Shown one piece after another: positions 51,165-64,000 of a stretch of 64,000 bases of DNA. The stretch comes from Rachycentron canadum (taxonomy: Eukaryota > Chordata > Actinopteri > Carangiformes > Rachycentridae), in contig CM076662.1 in NCBI GenBank assembly GCA_038496675.1, forward strand, positions 19,750,712 to 19,814,711. Reading direction: 5' to 3'. How positions within the stretch are numbered: position 1 is the first letter of the stretch; every line of letters begins with the position of its first letter. The notes beneath the pieces were generated by a model. It did no database searches, was not told where the DNA came from, and worked only from the letters and a program-made list of their open reading frames with translations. The translations under genes and the position numbers were made by a program.

Positions 51165-54100
51165 AGTCTCATGAGTTCGCCTTTAGGTTTTTATCTCCCC
51201 TCTGAGCTGATTTAGAGCCACTGGAGTGTGCTATAATCATAGCCTAATGACAGATAATCTCAAGAACACTAAATGACTTTAATCCTAGTCTAATGACATA
51301 TAATACCACTACACTCCTACTGTGTGTGTGCTAATTTGAATTTTTGCCCACATCCCTGGGTGTTTAAATGATAGTGACTCACTGGTTCCTCTGAGTCACC
51401 AAATTCCCAGACTGGCTAATAAAATCAAAACTTTGTTGTTACTTTCTGCCTAGTGGAGAGAAATAGATTTTCCTGCCTGAAGGTCAAAGTTAAAAAGATG
51501 TTTCTGAGTCAGAGTCAGGTGACAAGGGCTGTTGAATAAGTGGATCTTAAATGCAGGTTCTGCCCAGGTGTTCAGTGATTAAACTTTAAAAGGCCAGACG
51601 TAGTGGACAGGTAATCATATTTTCTTTGCCTTGAACTCGGTGGCCAGTGTATTAGCTAATTAGGATGACAGATCTGCGTGGTTCTGTTATTCACATGCGT
51701 TGAAGGAACCCTTTGATTATTAGGCTGCTGCAGGTTTTGGAGGGATCTAATATGAGTTACAATGAATTATTGAGATGCTGGAGGCTGGTTGGCAAAATCA
51801 AGGGTGTGATTACTCACCTCGTGGAAGGCTAGTGATGCCTTTAGACAATGTTGGTTATTTAAGCCGTGGGAGCTCTGGGGGAATATTAGAGGTGGTTGAT
51901 TAAATATCAGAGCTCATGAAGAATCCCTCGTCTACTCCAGGATTAACCTGGTAAAGAAAATGCTGAGGACGGTGTAAATTCAACAGCCTTTCATTTCATT
52001 TCAGGTGTAGCAAAGCCCTGTCTCATGGGACTTTATTGTTTGCACTGGGGACAGAAAAGGTAGTGCCATTCGGTGTGAATATGTAGTGAAAATCCCCGCA
52101 AACCTCCTGGTCCTTTATGATTCATGAGAGGGCAGACCTGACGTGAGCCGGGATGAGGAAGAAGGGAAGCAGTTGAGGGTAAATCCACCTTCATATTTCT
52201 TCTTTAATGTCATTTATGGAAATGTGTGCAGGCATACCGGAGCCATGAATGAGATCTGATGAAGTCAAGGTTACAGCAATGAATCTGGGGTTATTAACCA
52301 AGGACCACGTAGTGCAATGAGGAGTTGACAGAGGACTGCAGTCCGTCCATTTGATACTAGGACCTGCTGGACTGTTGTATTTGTTGAAGGCTGTACCCAG
52401 AAGAAGTCTGACTCCCCAAAAAGTGAAGTCATTCATCATGTGGGTCTGTCGTCATCAAAGATGACTTGTTGTCACTTCAAATATGAGCTCTCATCTGCAG
52501 AGGTCATGATACTCTGTCATTTTGAGACACTAGACTCAAACAATAAATGGATTTTACACTTACAACTCTATTTGCAGCAGCTAATACAGCAGTTATGACA
52601 GCCATAATTTCATATTATACTGAGGACATTAAACTTACCAACTGTAACTGCATTAGTTACCAAGGTCACCATGCTCTTTCATTCTCTATTACAGGAGAGA
52701 TTAGATTTGTACAAGACAGATTTTCCATGTTGAGGAAAGTCTTTGCTTTCCTTTGGAGCAAACATAATATATTATTCTGAAGAATGACACATCATCACAA
52801 AAGGCAAAATAATACAAACCATACATTTGCATAAATTAAAAAAAATAGTAAACATAGGTAATATGTGGACAGTTCGTGTTCATGGCAGTCAGTGTAGCTA
52901 ATCGGCCCCGATGGTGGCGTTGGAGAAAAGTGTCACCGAGAGGATTTGGGATCAATTAACATTCCCAGCAAAGTTCGTGAAAATCTGGTTGTTAGCTTCC
53001 TGTATTTTGTTTGTACAACACTGCAAACCAGATCTCATTGACTCAAAACATGTCAAACATTAAAGGGAGTGTATCTGTTTGGAGTGTGGACATGATTTGT
53101 AAATTTATAGTAATATCTGCATTTTGTTTTATTTCAGATTTAAGATTTCCTCCGTGAAAGTAATGATTTTGGCCTGATGGTGGCACAAGAAGGAACCTCA
53201 GAAGTGATCGGATGTGTCTTACTGCAGTGCACCTTTTAGTTGTAATGAACTTGCACGTCCCTTTTGCAGACGCTTTCTGGTTGACCTCCTGTACCAAAGA
53301 TTCAAGTTTCATGCCAATGTTCAACGAGTCATACAGTCAACACTCACTGGACTCGATCTTAACTTCAGGAATCAGAGGTTTCTGAAGAAGCACCTCCCAC
53401 CTCCCAACGCTGTATCATAGATTTTTGATTAATTGTTTATTGTCAAATGTCTTTCCCATCCTAAGTGCCATAAGCAATTTTGAATCAATGAAAAAATCCC
53501 TGCAAAAGCTTTCCCCTGTCAGACCAGAGCCTAATATTCCACACTACGCCTCATTATCTGCTCTCCACCGCGCTCCGTGCTCCTCATTTTAATGCCAATC
53601 TTCAATGAATAAACAAGTGCATCTGTATCACTTCTTACAGCACAGTCCAGGCTCTAAGGTGTCCTCTTTACACGCTGAGATAGATGTTGATCACAGTTTA
53701 ATGTTCTCCCTGTTGTGTATTTTTTATGAACCTGGTTGACCGCGGCGCCACAGCGACTGCTGATGAGAGGAAGCAGCGGGTCAGTTTGTATCAGAGAGTT
53801 GACTCAGTGGCCATTAAAGATGGAAAGGAAAGACTGAATGTCGACATAAGACAGAGTGAAGTCAAAGCACTTTGAGGTGACACTGAGGAGAAAGAAGAGG
53901 AGAATGAAGGTGAATAGACGGAAATACGAGTAGGAAGCGGAATATAAAGTTTGAGGGGATAAACTTCAGGGGTCAGAAGTCTGCAGGCTGTCTGCTAGTT
54001 GTATTCCCTCTGTTTCTTATGACTGCAGTGACATTTTCAACTTCCCTTCCCATTTTATCCCTCACTGACTTTCTGTAAGTGTGCACAGACCACCGCCATC

Positions 54101-55002
54101 TGCTTTCCTGCAGGAGGCGGTGGAGGGGGATGACAGCGAGGTTTGAAGGAAAGAGAGGAACATAGACTGGGACACAAACGACAGAGGGTGGGAGAGGAGG
54201 GGAACAAAGTGAGGAAAAGAGTAAAAGGCTGAAGATAGACAAGGAGAAGATGAGGATTAGGGTGAGAGGAGGAATAAGGAAGAGGGGAGAAGAAAGATGA
54301 TAAGAAAGGGTGTCAAGCTAATAGTTTCCCCTGCTGTGACATTCTCAACTGCCTCTACAATTTCACCCCCGCAGGCTTTTAGGGAAGTGTGAGTGTGTTC
54401 ATGTTCAGCCCTGTTTTGCAGAGCCCCAAGAGTCCTGGCTTTCTGCAAGACTGCACTGGTAAATTTTCATGTCTGCCAAGTTTAAGGAACAGCACTGGTC
54501 ATCCAGTGTTAGTAGTACCTCAAATATCTAAACCTATAAATCAACTACATACGTGTGTAAAGTACATGCACAACTGAAGTCACAAGGTCGTCCCTGCAAG
54601 TTTAGCAAAAAAGTAGTGGATAATAGTTATAGATACTGAATAAAGCTCTGTAATATTGAGGTAATAATAGCATAATATCTTCTAATATTACAATAAAAAT
54701 TGTAAAAATGGTAGCTGGGAAAAATCTATAAACAGAACATGGAAAAAAATTGGAACATCACTGCATCATTTCATGTCATTAGGATGTGGTAATAATGATT
54801 TAAGATCACTCTGCCCTTAATAATGAGATTATTTCAGAAATAAATAACAATGAGCTAGTGTCAGTGACAATTGTTGGATTTGTTTGAATAAATAAAATAA
54901 CATTTTAAGGGGTAAGAATGTGCACAACCTTTTTGGAAAATATATTTATTCATAGCCTTTGTATTATTTCACTTTTATTCTATAGCACACTTATATACAT
55001 AC
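51165..55002. other. Non-coding stretch
   Basis: Mostly unique AT-rich sequence. Purine-rich on the plus strand at about 53880-53960 and 54110-54310. No coding exon recognised. Confidence 0.55.
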
Positions 55003-55145
55003 TTAAAGTCCAAGTCCAAGACCAAGTCACCAATTCTGAGATGCGTTCGGGGCCAGAGCCATTTAAAACTTTAAAAGTCAGGAATAACATTTTAAAATGT
55101 ATCTGAAATCTGCCAGGGAGCCAAAGAAGGGAGGCGAGTCTGATT
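55003..55145. repeat. Interspersed repeat fragment 'GAGCCATTTAAAACTTTAAAAG'
   Basis: AGAGCCATTTAAAACTTTAA, GTCAGGAATAACATTTTAAA and ATCTGCCAGGGAGCCAAAG match from memory the middle of a widespread teleost non-LTR-like repeat family, the same kind as in the 44889-45301 insertion. Confidence 0.5.
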
Positions 55146-57017
55146 GAACAGGTTCTTTTACAATGTGGACGTTTGTTAGCGTTTAGTTACACTAACTAAT
55201 TAACAAACCAACTAATTTCCTGACAGTTTCATCACACGCTCACCCATTGTTCAGCTCTGTTTTTCTCTGTTTTTACCAACATATTGTCATTTTAACTAAA
55301 AAAAAATAAGAAAAAAAAATACGTGATATTATTCGCCTTCTTATTTTTGAGCTGCAGCGTAAAGTGTTATTCAGCTCGTATCTGAACTGATGCCACTGCT
55401 TTCTTTAGAGCAGCCTGTAGTTGGTTCTTATGAAGCAGCATGTAACTGCCGGAGGTTTTCAGGTCTTGACCAGTCGTATCAGAGCAGTCTGATAAATTAT
55501 AACCCCAGCAACCAAACAGCAAAAAAAAAAAAAAAAAAAATTGAATTTCTGTGAAGTGCGATATCAGCACAGAGATAAAAACACTTCAAGCTCCAGCCAA
55601 AGATTAAATTTAGGGCAGGCAGAGAACAAATGTGTGTAATACTGGTCCGGAGCAATGCAGCCTGAAATCCTCTGCTTCCAAACCACCACCACCAGCATCT
55701 TTGAGAGGAGGCAGTGGTGTGTCTCTTTGGTGTCAAGATCGTAGTTTCTCAGTTTTATGTGTTATCTGGTGTAAATGTTATGATCCTCTCTTTTTTTTTT
55801 TTTATTGCTGTGAGCTTAAAGGGCTCCTGAGCTTTTCTATTCAAGATTTTCAAATTGGAAAAAGTTCTTGGACTAAAGTTTCTATTCCATTAGATTATAT
55901 CTGTTCAGAGGAAGATGTGACCAACAAGCTGTGACAGGAGATATTCACCAGCATGTCCTCCATGTCTGAGCAGTGCACTAATTAGGGTGTATTTCTGATT
56001 TGTACCCCATCTTCCCGCAATCCCACTGCTCTTTGGAGGCTCAATAGCTCAGGCCAAAAGTTCTGTGTGGACACTCGCCTCGATAACTTTAGTAAAAGGA
56101 CAGAAACTCTTCTCTTGGTTAGTTAAAGAAATCTGAGAAACTCTTTGTGTTTCCAGCCCCAGGAAAGCTGAGCTGTGACTGTGTGAGAGGCTGCAGAAGA
56201 CGGAGAACATCAAATTTGCTGCAGAGAAGTTTTTTGGAAGAGCACTTATCTTCTAATGTCTCCTGAGGGAGGAAGGCTGTAAAGTAAAACTAAGTAGATG
56301 CAATGACTGCAGCTCCTGCTGTGGTTTAGAGTAGGTGTGAAGAGGCTGCACACACACACACAGAAAAAGAGAGAGTGCCTTTGGTCACGCCATCCAATTT
56401 CTCTCTTTGGAGCCAAAATGTGTGTGTGTGTTATTGCAGAGCCAGCGCAGAAAGGTTTTCTGGTCTCCGTAGACCAGCTGTTACAGTGAAGGTGTAAAGG
56501 GCCTGTCTGGCTGTCTTATGCTGGGAGTGTGATCTTCATAGCTTGGCTGTTCCAGAGGCTGCAGCTTCACTTTAACAATATTTCTCAGATTGATCTCCTG
56601 TTCTTGTCTGGTCGGCTGTCTAGTAGACCTTCAAGTCAACAGCTGTTTGGTTTATAGATTAGTGAGTAAGGCATCTGAAAAGCCTTTCAGTAGATGAGTT
56701 AAAGTGTATTCACAAAACAGGGTCCCCTTGTGAAGATGTGAGGGCCAGTGTCTTGCTGTTAAAGTGGCAGTTTAAGTTATTTGACATGGGTTTGTATGAG
56801 GCACTTATCCACAGTCAGTGTGCTCCCAGTTTGGAGAAGCAGGCAGAAATATTGACACAGATGCTGAGCAATGTACTGTGGTGGACAGCGACAGCAGAAA
56901 AAACATATAATCCTGTCATTAGCCTATAATATAAACTAACTCACATGTATAATTTTTACTACAGATTTAGCATCTCTTTAAAAAGCAGACACATTAGTTG
57001 ATGGTAACCACAGCTGC

Positions 57018-57218
57018 CCCATCCATCCATGCATTATCTATACCACTCATCCGTCAGAGTCACAGGGCGGCTGGAGCCAATCCCAGCCGACATTGGGCGA
57101 GGGCAGGGTACAACCTGGACAGGTCGCCAGTCTATCGCTGGGCTGACATGTTGGACAGAACCTTCTTGCTGTGAAGTGAAGGTGCTATCCAATGCAGCAC
57201 CGTGCCGCCCGACACAGC
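57018..57218. repeat. Second copy of the 'ATCCATCC...GGTCGCCAG' repeat with internal deletion
   Basis: CCATCCATCCATGCATTATC, GGCTGGAGCCAATCCCAGCC and ACCTGGACAGGTCGCCAG match the 36589 copy. The sequence then jumps to GAACCTTCTTGCTGTGAAGT and CAGCACCGTGCCGCCC. The central part present in the other copy (about 36715-36865) is missing. Confidence 0.7.
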
Positions 57219-57806
57219 TACTCTTAAAAAAAAATTAGAACAAATGCAACTACAGGCAGGTGACAAAACATACATATACTGTACATGCATATAATTTGTG
57301 TGTGCTTTGAAATTCCTACTTATATCACGTAGCTATTGTCACAGAATCCTGTGGTTGGTCTGTTTTACTTTCACACCACCAACAAATTTTCCTGGAAGCA
57401 GATGGAGACCCAGACCTTTAAAAACAAAGAGGTTAGGGTGTGGGAAAAACCTGATACTGATAGTGTAAGGTGATGTGATAACCTGACAACATCTGGTCTT
57501 AAATCACCATATAGGTATTATGTTGGTATATTACTCATCTCTCACTGGACTCAAAATTCATTTGAGCAGTGGATTACCCTGAGTTCCTATAAAAGGACAG
57601 AAGGTACACAATGTTGTTCTGGCTGTTCTCATTTGCATAAAAACAGTTTGCACTGGTGCAATGCAGAGTTTGGAGTTTTATGAATCCCTCATGTCCACTT
57701 CACTGTTTCATTTTTGAAATAAATTAGATCTACCAAGGTGCTTGGATGACATGAATATCCTTGCGCTTTGTATTTTCTTATTGACAGAAAAATTATATAT
57801 ATTTTT

Positions 57807-57827
57807 TGTTTGTTTGTTTGTTTGTTT
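57807..57827. repeat. (TTTG)n microsatellite
   Basis: About five TTTG units in an AT-rich context. Confidence 0.9.
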
Positions 57828-60800
57828 TCTCCATGGAGACTTTTTGTCTGCTCTTTTCTATTAGGAGACATTTGCAGGCAAATATATTCAAATTATTTAC
57901 TTAATGCAGCTGGTGGGTTAGTAGATATTTTATTATACATATCTCCTCCTGAAGCCATTAGTACGAGTGATGTAGCCTGCAGCATTCCCTCTAAATCTGC
58001 ATAAATCTGGTGATAAAATTCTCAGTGAATGTTTTTTTGGGCTTCAGCAGCTTTTGAACTGAGTCTTGTTTCCCAGCAGCTTGTTTCAAGTCTCTCTCTG
58101 TGTTTATGTGAGTTAAACCTGGCAGTTTTAAAGATGAAGAGATTTTTAAATGCCGCCGTGATGTGGCTCGTCACCGTTGTGATCACTTCATTTGGTTGAT
58201 GTCTGTCTCCCACTCAGCCACCCACATCACTGCTCAGTGAGATGAGCCTCGATGAGAAGGATGATTGTTCTCTCCTTTTCGAAGGCAGCGGTACATTGGT
58301 GTTATGCAGAGTACTGTATGCATCGGGATGCATTTGTATGGATATGAGTGTGGGCAGTATTCATGCATGTACAGATTGTTCTGTACGTAATGAGCTTATT
58401 ATATTTTTTTTCCTAGTGGGATAATGCTCAAAAAATTGTACAGGAGTGTAAAGAACTGGGGATGAGTAAGGTGCTGAGCTTCTCAGTTGGGTAGCTGTCA
58501 GACAAACATACTGTTTTGTGTCTGTCGAGAGCAGGGCTGTCATAGGAGAGGAGGAGGAGACGCTCTACAGCTCTGGTAGAGCTTCAAACCATTGGGAAAA
58601 CACAAAATAATTGATGCTTATCTTAAATTACCATGGTCACAATAACATTTCATATTTTTGTGGCATTTGTCCTACCCACTCAGTCTTGAAATTGGACAGT
58701 TTTTGTGTTATGATAGGCCATGATGTGTTTTTTTTTTTTTTTTTTTTTTCAATTTAAAGGTTCTTTATGAAAGTTTTGCTATCGCTACAGCGTTAGTATT
58801 AACAGCTGTTCATTTACCAGTCTGGCTGAGAGCTTCAGCGTTGCGTTAATGCGACAAAAGGCTATAACACATCCCCTGAGCAGTGCTACTTCCTCAGAGG
58901 CAGACCGGACGCTTCACTGACTCTGTAATTGAAAATAAAAATGACTAGACGAGGCAACTGGGTCAGGGTTAGCATGCTAACTTAAGTGGAGAAAAACATT
59001 TGATGGAAATAGAAGCAAAACAAAAGTGTTGATTTGAACCGATGAGTAACAGAGAGAGGTTGGATTCTTGAAACAATTCTTCTAGACTGGTTAGTATAAA
59101 GTGCTGTTAATGCTAATGCTGGCTATGTAGCAGCAGCACAACTTACAAATAGCACCTTTAATGATGCAAAAATATCTGAAACAGCTTTCAGAACATCATG
59201 CTCCAACATGTTTACATGTGTAAATGACTAGTGAAATTACTAGTATCCAATAACACTTTCTCATCTGCTGCAAATGTGTTTAACTACCTGAGAGAAAGAA
59301 TAAAACATTGGCAGACAAAGAGACATAAACTGTGGTCTCCAGTTTTGAAGTTATACACAGAATAAAACCAACTGTCTACTCTAACTCAACTTCCTACCTA
59401 AAACTTTTTGTGGTGTATAACACGGTTCTGACTTTGCTACTTTGCACACCCACGAGAGGTTGATAACTGTAATCTTCCTCATCCGCTTTGGACTCTCTCC
59501 ATTCAGGAAATCTGCCTCGATTCAAAGGACATGACCTGGTCTCATTTGCTGTACTTATCGGAACAACTTATTTTTGCTGCTATTTAACCTAATTATAGCT
59601 GTAAACTTCGCTTCATCTCAATGTTTCAGCAAAACAGAACTGTTAGACTGCATGAAGTACAGCTACAGTTGATTTTTCTCCAAGAATATTGAGTTAAAGG
59701 TTTGTATATAATTGATTAAGATTAGTGTGTTAATGTGATTAATGTGTTAATTAGGATGTACAAAAAATACAGGCAGCAACATTAATGCACACAATGCCAA
59801 GCCTTTCTATTCGAAGCATTTTGCACTGTCTCCTGCAGTGGATGAGTGTTAAATGCTGAGCTTTTAAACATTTACAAAATTTGGTTCGAATATGAGACTT
59901 GATGATGAATTGTTATTATTTGTTTGTTGACTCAACTTTTGCAACTTTTCATTCTATAATATCTCCTACGACTGTGAGAAAATCAACTGTGCTATTGAGC
60001 AAATAAACTAAACTCAGACATTTCCCCGTGTTCTATGTTAATGCTTTCTTTCTATGTGTAAAAGCAGGGAGATGTGGGCTTGGACCCCTTTGGGTCAAAC
60101 TGGAGGTAGAATTTGTGCAGATTATTAAAATGAACATTGATGTTTTCTGCTTGAGGATGATTGTTAGTGCTCTGGAGCAAAAGGAGCCTCATTATCCCTC
60201 TGGCTGCGATGTGCTCTGAATGGGGAAATAAGTCGGCTCGGCTCCCACTGAGAAGCACTGAACTCTGGGTCTGTGGGGCTTATAGAGCTCTGAAGTGCAG
60301 GACCTCCTGTTCGCTGCCGTTTGTTGAGGTGATGGATGGGGCTCATCAGTATTCAGGGTCTCCAGTGCGGACACTTTGTTTTTTCAGCATAACAGTAAAG
60401 AAGTGGACAATGCAGGTGAATGAGCTGTGGCCTCCCTCCCTGTCTCTGATATTAGTCTGCCATGTCAGCCATGATTAAATATATTTGACAGTGCAGTTTT
60501 TTTTAATGCTGCCACATTTGTCACTGTGTTGATGGATGTATTGCCCAGAGGGTGATGGATGGGTGTCCATGAGGATATTTGCTTGGAATGAAAAGATATT
60601 TCTTATCATTCAGATATCAGCATAATAGTTTGTTCAACTTTCCTTCTTTTATTGTTATACCTGAGGTGGAAAACCTCTTTTTTGTGGGCCAGTATTAAAC
60701 CAGTTAATGCAGTTATACTGTGCCACAGTAGAAATAAAATGGCAGAGTCACTCTTTTCTATTAAAGATCGGAAAATCACATCTTAACTCATCTCTTCCCA

Positions 60801-61796
60801 GAATAACATCTGCTTTTCATGAATGTTCTGCTCCTGTCTTGAAGTAAAAAGTGTTTTCAGTTATTGAGAAATTGCAGAGGTCTATTCTCCTGTTGACCTG
60901 GGGCCTAAAATGTAAAAGCCAGGAGAAAACAGTTTTTTAAGTGGATTTACCCTCGATCAGACATTGAGGCTGACAGGAAGAGAAAAGAGGTGCGTTTGTT
61001 TCCGAGCAGAGGAAGCTGCAGTAGTTTAATATTCAGGAACGCTCTCTCAGCCAGGGTCAGTGTTGAGGTTCAGTGGCTGCAGAGTCCAACAGGTATTCAA
61101 CATTTAGCTCCATTTTCCTCTGAGCTGTCTGTGTTTGTGCTCTGCTGGTCACATCGACAGCGACGTCCACTCTTAAATGCCAAACCTCCGCTGAGGAAAA
61201 CCAGCCCAGTATTTTTAATCTGCAAGTTCTTTCTCTCTCTCTCTCTGAGTCGAGTGTTACCTCAGTGAGGTTGTGCTCTCACCACACATTATCTCCTCAG
61301 GGATTACAGCACTCAGCGCTGGAGCGCCGTACCTCTCATTTCACCTCTTCAGACGACTGTAATTCACCAGCTTTTCACGCTGAGGACTCCCCCACCACCC
61401 ACAGTAACAAGTGTCGGTCAGGCCAAAGCCTGCAATGATAAAGATTAACAGGAGTTTCAGAGGGCCAAAGAGCTGGAGGCCTTCTGATGATTGTCAAGTG
61501 GCTACACTGCATTTAAAGCAGCGACATTAAATATGTATGAAGCTCAAACCACTCTGTTAACTAATGATGGAATCGTTAGTTTGACTATAAAGTGCATCAG
61601 GATGCTTAATGATAACTGCTGTGAGAAGCTGTAAACTGAGTCCATTCTGATGTTAACAAGCAGCTGGACTAAATATCAATAGATTTTAAAACTCTCCATA
61701 TGCGTAGTTATATTTCTTAAACCTGCAATCATCTCTTTTCCAACAACTAATCTATTATTATCTTATTGAATCGTATCTAATTTTATCTTATTTATA
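57828..61796. other. Non-coding stretch
   Basis: No gene supported. Short CT run at about 61231-61246 and the poly(T) listed separately. Confidence 0.55.
58728..58750. repeat. Poly(T) tract
   Basis: A run of about 22 T residues. Similar runs occur at 41389-41409, 46168-46184 (T), and 21839-21858, 45919-45938, 51049-51066 and 55521-55540 (A). Some may be tails of old retrocopies, but no source sequence is recognisable beside them. Confidence 0.85.
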
Positions 61797-61935
61797 TACT
61801 ATAATTTATTTATTGGTTTATTTAACAGTGACAGTGCACATTAATAAACATTACTATAAATGCCCACCGGCTGAAGAAAATATTTTTCATCTGTGGTCCC
61901 TGGACAGATGTTACAAAGTCACCCTAACAACAAAT
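61797..61935. repeat. Interspersed repeat 'TTTAACAGTGACAGTGCACATTAA'
   Basis: GGTTTATTTAACAGTGACAG, TGCACATTAATAAACATTAC and CATCTGTGGTCCCTGGACAG match from memory a common teleost repeat ('atttaacagggacagtgcacattaa...catctgtagtccctgggcag'). Confidence 0.6.
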
Positions 61936-62387
61936 TACAAGAACATGACTCTCTGAGGTCATAAGTATGCATGACCTCTTTCATGTTACACGCAGACATG
62001 CAGTCCATCATTAATATACAAATACTGACAATAGAAGTTTGAATATTTGTAGGAGCTCACACCCCAAGTCTGATTCTGTTTGTGGCCAGAAGGTTTTAGC
62101 AGTAACTGTCCAATCTCTTTGCATTCACTAATTGCCTCCTGTAGTGTTCGTTGCCACTCCTCTGTTGGATTTAAAAAAGCGTAACCATACAGAAGGGATT
62201 TACAGCCCTGTAGGGTAATTTCACATAACGGAGAACAGTGGTTGCACAGCAGTGGTGGCTTTTATTTATTCTTCAGTGTTCTTTATTATAACCTATGCAG
62301 CGTGACAGATCTTCTCAACTGATCCCTTTCACTCCTCCTTGTTTGGTCAACGCTTATGTCATTTCAAATGAAACTGCAAGACCTGTA

Positions 62388-62447
62388 CAGGTAAAATACA
62401 CATGTATTAAATATGTGGGTAATGTGGGTAAATACACATGTATTACC
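62388..62447. repeat. Local duplication of AATACACATGTATTA
   Basis: The 15-bp AATACACATGTATTA, itself nearly palindromic, occurs twice within about 55 bases. The copies are separated by two GTGGGTAAT-type units. Confidence 0.7.
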
Positions 62448-64000
62448 ACAGGCAACTACAGGTGTTGTCATTCAGGGGTTTATCACCAGTGAGCCTCACA
62501 CACAAGATGTTTATCTTTAAAGGTGCGTAGATGTGTAGTCAGTTATTACCACATCAATAGTGAGACATTAGCAAAAGAACAAACTTATTTTTAGGGCAGA
62601 TTGCCACCTCCACAATGTATTTAATTGCCTCTACATTTGGCAGGAAACCAGCTGAGACTTTTACAGTTCTTTGAACATTGTAATTATACCAAGATATCAC
62701 AGATCAGCTAGTGAAGCCATGTTAATGATTAAATGAAAAATGGTTCAATTTTAATTTCATGCTGGTTACTTTAATCGAGGATAAATAACGATGTTGCTGA
62801 GGAATCTGTCTCATCAGCTTGTTAAAGATCCAGGTTGAAATGCTGGAAATCTTCGTCTTTAAAAAAGTGAAGTCATCAGGCTGTGGCGGAGACTAAGAGG
62901 CAGATGAAGACCTTGTGTAGTTGAGGTGAAGTACAGTAATGTTGACAGAGTAATCGAAGCTAAAGCCTTGTTGCCAGAGCTGTGGGCCAGGATCGGACCG
63001 CAGTGTGAATCATAGTAATAGGCTCTTGTCTCAGTGGTGGAGAACAACATCCATTAGCAGAGAGGCTTCAGATGGAGGCAGCGTTAGTTTGACTGTAGCT
63101 CACAGTCTGGAGCTCCAGAGGAAAACGATGAATATTTATCGAGCCGATGTTAGTGTATATTCTATATGAGATATAATTACACTGTTCAGCCCTCAGAACA
63201 TCTCATAAAACAAACATCAATTTCTACTGTTTTTATTGTTTGGTGTATTTTCTAAGTTCAATGTAAATTTAACAAAAGCAGCTAGAGTCACATTATTGCC
63301 ATGATTTATGCCATATGGGTATATTCATGATTTCTTGGGGGAAACACCAATTAAAACAAGCTAAATGACTGTTAATTATTGTAGCGTGTACGATAAATAA
63401 TGGGTTTTTTTTGCAGTCGATCATCCATAAACCATTAAGTGTGTTAACATGCCGGTTTCCTCTGACAACGCCGATCCCTCGCCATCAGTATCCAACCTGC
63501 AATGAGCCAGTCAGGACGCCATTCATCCCCACAACATGACATGATTACAACATTCATTTATCCATCTAGACAGAATTACACCTTTCACTCATCTGACTGC
63601 ACATTATTACACTGTTCATTCATCTAATATGGTGCTATTACAGCTGAAAGACCTGTTTCCACCGTGGGGAACATTAAGCTTCGTTCTCAGTGATTAGACT
63701 CTGCTCTGCAACTCATGAGACTCAAAAACAGGTTTTTGTTATTAGTGTTAGAAAACCGCAGCCTTTGCTCTCAAAAACTATAAAAACCTGACTGAGTGAA
63801 TTCTGAAACTTTGCTCCTGAAAAGCTTGGATCATTTGGAGACAGAGGACTTTCATCTTGCAGCATCAGAGAGCTCCCGCCCTGCTGTTTTTACCAATTCA
63901 ATAGTTTTTCACTTTGACTAAGAGATAGGGAATAATCCATCTCCTGCTGCGGCAGATATTGTGATATCCTCAGTGTGGTTTTTATTGTTGATCTCTGCTC
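62448..64000. other. Non-coding stretch to the window end
   Basis: No gene or repeat family identified. A loose CATTCAT(T/C)-CATCTA-type repetition occurs at about 63545-63630. Confidence 0.55.

Noticed and set aside
1..64000. CRISPR arrays, operons, phage or bacterial defence genes
   Set aside because: The sequence is clearly vertebrate nuclear DNA. No regularly spaced repeats or prokaryotic gene organisation were found.

Overview
The window reads as spiny-rayed teleost (percomorph-like) nuclear DNA. It is AT-rich with almost no long ORFs. It carries many simple repeats of GT, CT and GA, and several interspersed repeat families that I recognise from memory as common in bony-fish genomes: Tc1-like elements, a tRNA-derived SINE, an 'ATCCATCC...GGTCGCCAG' repeat, a 'GACCATGGACTGTATATAAA' repeat, and a 'GCTGCAACTAACNATTATTTTCATTAT' repeat. 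I saw no bacterial or viral gene organisation. Most ORFs of 60-180 codons here look like chance reading frames: they lack recognisable domains, splice context or plausible composition.

Only two coding loci are supported, and they sit head-to-head about 1.2 kb apart near the middle. On the minus strand, 39660-38967, there is a compact two-exon gene. Exon 1 is a 385-nt open frame ending at a GTAAGG donor. It is followed by a 247-nt intron with a pyrimidine-rich AG acceptor, a 62-nt terminal coding exon, and two AATAAA signals just downstream. The predicted protein is 148 aa with a lysine/arginine-rich C terminus; I do not recognise the family. On the plus strand, a CpG-rich promoter region with a long CT repeat leads to a first coding exon at 40888-40981. 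It encodes a signal peptide and ends in a phase-1 GTGAGC donor. The end of this peptide resembles the exon-1 end of the receptor tyrosine kinase ROR2, so ror2 is my tentative call. The rest of the window to 64000 would then lie in a large first intron.

Region by region. 1-38.9 kb is non-coding, with scattered repeats, several perfect or near-perfect hairpins, and AT-rich homeodomain-motif blocks that could be conserved enhancers. 38.9-41.3 kb holds the two genes. 41.3-64 kb is probable intron or intergenic sequence. It includes a striking pair of about 117-bp inverted repeats 1.28 kb apart (42302-42419 and 43695-43810), a tRNA-derived SINE, a nested repeat insertion, a decayed Tc1-like transposon, and further repeat copies.

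I did not find a clear novel multi-gene system. The observations most worth following up are the unrecognised two-exon gene, the putative signal-peptide exon, the long inverted repeat, and the perfect 20-bp hairpin at 21650-21696.
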